A DNA stretch of 64,000 nt, taken from positions 18,376,335 through 18,440,334 of the forward strand of contig CP137672.1 of assembly GCA_037976565.1 (NCBI GenBank), in the 5' to 3' direction. The notes under the pieces were generated by a model that saw only the letters and a program-made list of their open reading frames with translations, had not been told where the DNA came from and ran no database searches. Position 1 is the first letter of the stretch, and each line of letters begins with the position of its first letter. This document shows, in pieces, positions 57,553 through 64,000 of this stretch. Both the position numbers and the translations under genes were made by a program. The stretch is from Mesocentrotus franciscanus. Its lineage: Eukaryota; Echinodermata; Echinoidea; Camarodonta; Strongylocentrotidae.

Positions 57553-58035
57553 CCTGTGAATCCATAAGCTCCATAAAATAAACATAGGCACATACATGTG
57601 AGTAGGACCGTTGCGACTGGTGTTCAACAAAATGTTCTTTCTAAATCTTACAATGCATCAATATATGGTATCCTGAATATAGTTTTTGTTGAAGTAACGG
57701 TAATATGAATAGCTGGTTTTGAGCTAAGTACACGAAATAAAGAGGAAACCATGCATATGGACGACAGAAAAGTGACGGCAGCATATGATTGAATCAGGTA
57801 ACAAAACGAAGAGAGTGAACTTAGTGAAGTGGTCGGGAAATGGCGAGCATTATCAGCTTGAATATTAAAACAAGAGGAAGAAACTGATGAAAAGATCTAG
57901 GTCTACGTGTATTCCTTCAGAAATAGATGAATCGGTTTCTTTTAAGAGGGTTTCGATGCGCAACCCTTAGAAAGAAAATCCATGATTAAGAGCCGGCCGT
58001 TCGAATACCCATAAATCTCAAATGTACATGTTTTA

Positions 58036-58410
58036 CATAAAGGCAGTAGATGGAGTCGTTATTTTATACTTCGTAAATTTAGTTTCTAAAGGTAATAAAT
58101 TAATAAAAATATAAGTAAGTGAATGTTCTTGATACTTTATAGTAATTTAATTGCTCATTACACAGCGCTAATGGCGAAAGAAGAAATAATAAAAAAGTGT
58201 TCGAAGTTCGAAGCTTGTATTGCGCACGTAAAGCTAGGTGAGCCTTATTTAACGCAGGAAATAGAAAAAAGAAGAAGAAGAAAAAAAAAAACGTTTTAGA
58301 AACAACAACAGCATATTCAAAGGAGATTCTAATTATTTGACTAATAAATTTTCTAATTTATTTAAGGCCCTGGGGTCGAACATGCAACGATTCCTGGGCC
58401 TTTTCATTAA
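58036..58410. other. Reduced third copy of the D block start
   Basis: 58038-58190 matches 14408-14545, skipping the TTAA element. 58193-58250 matches 21053-21110. The rest is AT-rich, with no gene. Confidence 0.65.
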
Positions 58411-58480
58411 TGTCTTATGCCTAGGTCACATTTGCCGCGGCGGCCGTGCGGTCTAACATATCTACGGCCAATAGCAATTA

Positions 58481-59099
58481 TGCCTGGAATACATTTGCCC
58501 CGGGCGCCGTACGATAAATTAGTGTACGATTTTTCGTGCGATTTTAGGGGCATCGTAGGATGAACATCGTGCCATTTCTTGTATTGGCCCTCGTGGGCAG
58601 GCCGGGGCAAATCCGTACAGAGGCTGATCGGAGATTGTACGGAAATCGTGCAATTTCAATGCAGTAGCCGTGCAGTCTCCGCAGCCTCCGTGCGGAAATC
58701 GTACGAAGCCCGTGCAGCTTCCGTGCAAAGGTTGCGCGGAGAAAGCGCGGTGACCGTGCAGCCGCCGTGCAGTTTTTAAGCGTTTTTTTTGCCTCCATGT
58801 TCACCGAAAAATCGTGCGTTTGCTGCACGATCAGCGCGAGTCCTCCGCGCGATGCCCGTACGGGAATTGGTCAATGACACCTACGACATATGTCTACGGA
58901 CTACGGGCTTACGATTTTTCAAATTTGTATAACTTTCTGCGAAACAAAATCGTAGAGGCCGTGGAGCCCGCGGAGCCCGTGAATCCGTACGAAAATCTCA
59001 CGGCCGCCTCCTGCCTCCATACGGAGGCCGCAAGGAAAAGGGGATACGGGCAGGATACGGGCTCCGTAGACTAATCGCAGGCTAAATGTAATCCAGGCA
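58481..59099. mobile_element. CG-rich Harbinger-like MITE
   Basis: Ends TGCCTGGAATACATTTGCC / GCTAAATGTAATCCAGGCA, with TTA outside both (58478-58480, 59100-59102). The roughly 620-bp inside is full of CGTGCAG, TCCGTGC and CGTACG words. It has no transposase. Similar sequence outside it (GCCTAGGTCACATTTGCC at 58421 and CG-rich DNA to 59250) suggests that it sits in a related element. Confidence 0.75.
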
Positions 59100-59250
59100 T
59101 TATAGGGCCACCGCACGGTAGCGGTCACATATGATAGGATAGCAGCACGGCGTACTTTGAAATTGTGGAGAATTGTTGAAAAAAACCTGCGGCTGCCGTA
59201 CGGCCTTTGAAGTGATGACGCACGGCCACCTTAGGGCGTCCCTGCGGCGG

Positions 59251-59400
59251 CCGTAGGGGATCGAACCCACGACCTTTGCATGTCAAGTCAGGTGCTTAAA
59301 CCACTCGACTACGACACTTTTAGTAGTAGGAGTAGTTACTGTAGTAATACTAATAGTAATAGTAGTAGTAGTGGTAGTAGAAGAAGCAGCAGTAGTAGTT
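59251..59400 (-). repeat. Ser-like SINE head plus (TAG)n tract
   Basis: Minus-strand head GTGTCGTAGTCGAGTGGTTT, loop CTTGACATG, B box GTGGGTTCGATCC, beside a TAG/GTA trinucleotide tract (59320-59400). The SINE body is missing; CG-rich transposon DNA follows. It is an inverted relative of 24530-24710. Confidence 0.7.
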
Positions 59401-60369
59401 GTATCATTACCATCATCGTCGTTGTTGTCATTTTAGATTTGCACGTCGACATAGTAGACTGCTACGTGATGACATCATTTTAAGGCACTGCGCATACGCC
59501 ACGTCGTCTCTGTCGTCGACTATCAGAATCAAGAACGCGTCCACCTTGATTTTCCCGTCGTCCAAATCTAGAACGCCGTGCATTTGTTTTCACATATGTG
59601 ACGTCATCTCAAGCCTCAAGATGAATGAAGTGGGTACATGGTACGGATTAATATGTCTGTTCAGTCGTGCCATTACAGTTGTTGACGAGTGACTAGAATG
59701 GTGCCGCCCTTATATCGCACGAACACGGACATGTGTCCACCCCTAGTTAAAGGTCTACATGAAATCGTATATATTGGGCATGAGATTGTTAGGCCCTATA
59801 TTAGTTTGAACTAATTCATACTGAATACAGAAGTGCAATTTTCAAACATGGACCAATTTCTAAATACTTTCATTCATACTTTTGTCAAATTTTTATTATT
59901 TTTTTAAAAACTAGATAATGAAAGAAAGTGATTGCTTAGAAATGGTACGAAAAATGTTAATCGGGTCAGTCACTGGACCAGTTGTATTAAAGCCCCTCTT
60001 AAATTGTTAAGCGCCCCCCCCCCATATTTTAATTTAGAAACGTTGTATCATCCGCTCAATCTGGCTTTCGTGCATAGAATAAATAAGCATTTTTGCATGA
60101 AAACATGAAGTTTTCAAAAAAAGTGCGTTTCTTTCCAGCTTTGGGGTGCCCGGGACTCACTTGGGTAACCTTTCAAAAAGTATAATATAACAAAATAATA
60201 TGCACTTTCTCTTCACTTTTGTTGGAAAACATAGTAATCCAGCACAATGGCGTTTCTTTTTACGTTAGAGATGAGCAAAATAGCGAGTTTCAATTGCACT
60301 TCGGCCACTCTCGCAAGTCCTCACTCGTTCCATCGTGGTCAGGCGGCTTTAGGGTGAGCGGCTAATGAA
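59401..60369. other. Intergenic, no gene seen
   Basis: Partly CG-containing (59430-59600), then AT-rich. No coding sequence or transposon ends recognised. Confidence 0.4.
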
Positions 60370-61522
60370 CATGGGTGTCGATCACGGGGGGATGGGGGGA
60401 TATATCCCCCCAATATTTCAGGTGGGGGTGGCCTGTACAATCATCCCCCAATAATTCACCATCAAAAAGAAAAGAGAAAAATTAACGATGAGAGCCCGAT
60501 GAGAGTATTTAATGGTTATTACTCGCAAGATGACCATCAATATACACATTATGCTATCCCATTTTCATAATACATACATATATAAATAGAAAACGAAGTA
60601 AATGAGACAACCGTATATGAGACAAGAATAAATTGAATTCTCGCTCATACGGCTTCATCAGGAATCGATGAATTTATTCAATTTATTCAATCAACAGCAT
60701 CGTAGAAATGCAGTGCGCCAAATGCAAAGCCGCAGCGTTAAAGAGCAACGAGCTAAATGTTAAGCGCGAAGCGCAAAAGTGCAAAAGAAGAAGTAGAGAG
60801 TAGGAGAGAGAGATAATGAGAGACAGAGAGGATAATAACCCAGGTAGCAAGCCCATGTGGGACCCACATGGATCCCATATTCTCTGAAACATGAGCCCCA
60901 TATGGAAAACCATCTGGGCCCTAAGGCATCTGCACCCAAGAAGCATATGGGACCCATATAAGACAGATGGGACCCAGATGGGACCCATACCAAACTGGGC
61001 CCAAATGGGTATGCCCAGCTTAATCCCATCTGGTACCCATATTGGTTAACCCAGATATATCCCACGTGGGTTAACCCAGATTTTCCCCATGTGTTACCCA
61101 TATGGGCATATTCATATTCTACCAATATGTGTACGCCCAGCTCATTCCCATCTGGAACCCATAAGGGCTGGCCGGATAGATCCCATATGGGTTACTAAAT
61201 ATTGGCCCCATATGGGATACATATATGGGTTCCATTTAATAGCCCAGATGGCACAAGTGACCCAGATCATCCCCATATGGGCCCCATATGGGCTTGCTAC
61301 CTGGGAAAAAGGGAAAAGGGGAAGAAACGGGCAGAAGAAAAAGGAAGGGGAAGAGAAAAGGAAGAAAGACAAGAGAAAGAGGGATATATATATATTCCAG
61401 CATTTCTTTCAGGGAACTGATGTGAATGGGCGATGAAAAAAGAGGTTGACTTTAAAGTAACCTACAATGAAATATTGCTCATGTTTATTTCTTACAATGT
61501 CAAAATTACTTTACGGGATCAA
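60370..61522 (-). repeat. Array-bearing repeat element, copy 3 (inverted)
   Basis: Reverse complement of the 2664-3767 unit, with clear divergence. The CCCANNTGGG array is at 60839-61305 and is bounded by CCCAGGTAGCAAGCCCAT and ATGGGCTTGCTACCTGGG, a better inverted repeat than in copies 1 and 2. The flanks outside (GGCTAATGAACAT left; AAGTTCAAGTTCACG right) are unrelated to D, which shows independent spread. Confidence 0.8.
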
Positions 61523-62331
61523 GTTCAAGTTCACGTTTTGCGCTGTTTCGTAAAATAGGTGACTCTAATTTAAGAAGTGTAGGGCCTACCATTCGTTGTT
61601 TTCCACGCCAGTAAAACACGAATGATCACGTCTACCAAAACGTGACGTGAGTGTTTAATCAATATTTTTAAAATTGCAAGCGCTTGTTACTAAGACTAGT
61701 CATGACGTCACCGTAATATGCAAAGAGATTCGATCATACACAGTTGAGCACGAAATTGAGGAAAAATGGCGATTGTATGAACTGCAACTTTGAAGTTATT
61801 CAATTACAAACAATGAAGCATTTTTTTAAAGTGAATTTCTATTGTAATAGAAGTTTGTCAAGTATACATCTCAGTAAAACAGAAAATCTTCAGGCAAACA
61901 TCAACATCGAAGTGATACCATACCATATCAAAAAAGTAAGTAAAGATCCATTTTGTGTTAATATCTCTGAAATGATTGTGATGTGTTCGTCGTTGCAGTT
62001 AGGGGCTCTCCGCATTGTCACAACGTATTACCCCCTATCCCATCCCCTTTTCTTTTGTCTGATCAAGGAATATTAACTGATTGAATGAACTCTAATATGT
62101 GTCGTCGACGGTAATATTTTTAGAAACAATCAAAAGTTTACCGTAGATTTTTTTTATTTTTTATTTTTTTAAATTTGAGCACGTCTCATACGTTTAAAGT
62201 TCAGTTTATAGCTTGATTATCAATAATAATTGGTGGTAGATGTGGACGGCGCACATGGCTCATTGCTAGTCCAGGCCTATGATATCTTGTCGAGCGGATT
62301 ATGATTTTCATTTCGCCGATGCTAACCGGCT
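61523..62331. other. Intergenic, no gene seen
   Basis: AT-rich. A 110-codon plus-strand frame at 61744-62076 has no recognisable motif and I do not call it. Confidence 0.4.
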
Positions 62332-62339
62332 GTAACAAC

Positions 62340-63385
62340 CAGGGGCGGCGATTTCTTTTCATGACCGGGGGGACGAAATGCAAGGGACGAGGGAGCAGTT
62401 ACGTAATGACCAAAAACGTTTAGGGAGGAAAAAAATCCGCATCACCACCATTCTTACATGAAGGCCCGCGGAACGTTTTTTTTTTTTGGGGCTAAAGTAT
62501 TTACGATCAGGTAGAGCAAAGCAAGTTGAGCGTAAATTGGCGTGGGGTCCAGGGACAAAGCCCCATCGGGGGTGAAGGGACAGAGCCCCATGAAGATCAG
62601 GGGTTTTAGGCATTTAATTAAGGTCAAATGAGCAACCAGGGGTCCGGCTTATGGCCCCGGTGGGGTCCAGGACGGAGCCCCGGAAGCTCAGGGTTTTAGG
62701 CATTTAATTACGGTCAGATGAGCATATTTTGATACCTTATTTGTGTCACTGGCATGCAGGTCACTATTTGAAGTGGGGTCGGGGCGGACCCAGAAGCTAG
62801 GGGTTTTAAGCATTTAATAACGGTCAGATGAGCATTCAGGGGCCCGCCTTAGGGCCCTGGTGGGGTCCAGGGGGTGGAGCCCCCGGAAGCTCAGGGAAAA
62901 ATCTTGCCATTTCAGCAACATCTGTAAATCACTGTTATCGAATCAGAAATAAACCACATATATGAATTTTATTTGGGGGGCAACTGCCCCCAAGCCCCCC
63001 ATCAGTACGCCATCGCGAGGAAGCATAGTGAACGAGAGGGGTAAATGGGACGGAAGTGACTACCCCTCACAGTTTTTGAAGTTTTGTTGTATAAAAAAAC
63101 TATAGTATAAAAACAAGCAATATACTTTTTCACACTTCACTTTTCCACAATAGCTACAGTTTAAAGGATATTATGCGAGGGAGCGTAGCTCCCGAGTGAG
63201 AATATTTTTGCATTTTTATTTGTCTAAACGCTACACTCTTGGGCCCTCCAGGGCCTAAAAGTGTGTTGCAGTCGTCAGTCAGTATTTGCTATACATTTTT
63301 TGTGTGCACCTTTTCAAATTTTCAGGGGGACGATCCCCTAAAAATCGAGGGGACATGTCCCCCGTCCCCGGGATCGCCGCCCCTG
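62340..63385 (+). mobile_element. hAT-type non-autonomous element, copy 2 (complete)
   Basis: 1046 bp. Ends CAGGGGCGGCGATT / GATCGCCGCCCCTG, with the exact 8-bp target duplication GTAACAAC (62332-62339, 63386-63393). Roughly 90 percent or more like 22429-23465 by eye, with many small indels. The same inner modules are present and there is no transposase. Confidence 0.92.
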
Positions 63386-63393
63386 GTAACAAC

Positions 63394-63879
63394 CACCAAG
63401 AACGGTGACTGCGTTTCCTGAGGTGGCGCGGCTACACTTTAGTGTTAGTGTTAGATCTAGAATGTAGGCTAGTCTAGATCTAACACTAAAGTCTAAACAG
63501 CATTTATCCCGTATCTATAATGGAATCATGTACCTTGAATTTTGCTTTGTAAATGTACATTCTAATTAAAAAAAGACTAAATAAATGCCTGGTTTAGGAA
63601 GATCAAATAGGCGCTTGTTCAGAATCATATCCCTACTTTGACCCCGTAACTCCGGCGTAGAGATACGCTACTAAAATAGACCAAAAAATCAAGTAAATAT
63701 TTATCTTTTCTTCAAATAATGGACATGATTTAAAATTCGTTATGTTTCTTACCTGTTTTGTGTCAATTTTCTTATCTTTTTGGGAGTACTTTTCCTAAAA
63801 AAGAAGACTTATAATATACACCTTCTCACTGCAAACTGCTGCAAAATACAAATTGCATACCGTACCGACCGACGAAAAT
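63394..63879. other. Intergenic, no gene seen
   Basis: AT-rich, with an inverted pair at 63438-63493 (TTTAGTGTTAGTGTTAGATCTAG and its partner CTAGATCTAACACTAAA). No gene. Confidence 0.45.
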
Positions 63880-64000
63880 CGTTTCATAATGTGAAAGAAG
63901 ATGTCATCTAAGACACACTTCTGCAAATATTTTCCCCAAAAAATGTTTTTAAAGACAAAAATTGATAAAAGAATACATAATTTGGGTTCTTTCTGTTGTA
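63880..64000. mobile_element. Partial copy of the 36.5 kb MITE at the window edge
   Basis: Matches 36580-36700 (CATAATGTGAAAGAAGATGT, CATCTAAGACACACTTCTGC, GATAAAAGAATACATAATTT) nearly base for base. It is cut by the end of the window, and its left terminal repeat is not seen, so this copy is 5'-incomplete. Confidence 0.75.

Larger units (their letters stand above)
53511..58035. repeat. Segmental duplication S, copy 2
   Basis: Paralogue of 7603-13890. Homology begins exactly at GGTCCTGACTGATGAGA, the site where S1 carries a hAT element. It contains receptor B, the upstream Thr-like SINE and the first part of the D block (57917-58035). Between about 55250 and 55890 it differs from S1 and holds a SINE. 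From 53511 to 55640 no gene is seen, although the parts at 54540-54950 and 8610-9010 are well conserved. Confidence 0.85.

Noticed and set aside
61744..62076. 110-codon plus-strand frame
   Set aside because: No motif, AT-rich codons, no homologous copy in the window. Open by chance is the simpler reading.

Overview
The window looks like repeat-rich intergenic DNA from a marine invertebrate deuterostome, most likely an echinoderm and perhaps a sea urchin. This rests on single-exon rhodopsin-type receptors in small clusters, tRNA-derived SINEs ending in TAATAAT-type tails, hAT and Harbinger DNA transposons, and RT fragments of non-LTR elements. The species cannot be fixed by reading alone. Base composition is AT-rich, and a 500-N assembly gap lies at 6652-7151.

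The only host genes I can support are one family of class A G-protein-coupled receptors, all on the minus strand, with the coding part in one exon: A (12201-13145), C (40200-41222), D (42236-43258), E (48021-48982), B (56353-57320) and a shattered relic F (32385-34935). They share an N-glycosylation sequon near the original start, a DRY motif, a TM6 with VVGASYLVW(I/M)PY, and NP(I/V)VFGLV in TM7 in place of NPxxY. They resemble the expanded chemosensory-like receptor families of echinoderms. A, B, C, D and E each carry a one-base homopolymer contraction relative to their sisters. A, C and D can be read through by using another start codon, while B and E are split.

Layout: 1-6651 is the first copy of a roughly 6.65 kb block (D1) that ends at the gap. 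7152-7602 is part of a hAT element. 7603-13765 is segment S1, with a broken LINE and receptor A. 13766-20451 is D2, the second copy of the block. 20452-24235 holds CG-rich repeats, a SINE, a palindrome cluster and a complete hAT element with 8-bp target duplications. 25417-29835 is a 4.4 kb inverted-repeat element with two divergent broken copies of a gene encoding a putative PIN-like nuclease and a cysteine-rich tail; an unoccupied paralogous site lies at about 23.78 kb. 30.1-35.9 kb holds LINE and SINE fragments and relic receptor F. 36.5-39.2 kb holds small inverted-repeat elements. 39997-44067 is an almost perfect 2.04 kb tandem duplication, each unit carrying a receptor (C, D). Receptor E follows at 48 kb.

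49415-53501 is a three-layer nest of DNA transposons: a Harbinger element (TTA target duplication, dead transposase) inside an element with a TA target duplication, inside a third inverted-repeat element. 53511-58035 is S2, the paralogue of S1, with receptor B and the start of the D block. 58.4-59.4 kb is CG-rich transposon sequence plus a SINE. 60.37-61.52 kb is an inverted copy of the CCCATATGGG array also found in D1 and D2. 62340-63385 is another complete hAT copy, and the window ends in a repeat also present at 36.5 kb.

No functional RNA gene, CRISPR array or promoter could be supported. The window is best read as a receptor cluster that grew by tandem and segmental duplication, is losing reading frames (or contains consensus errors), and is heavily invaded by mobile DNA.
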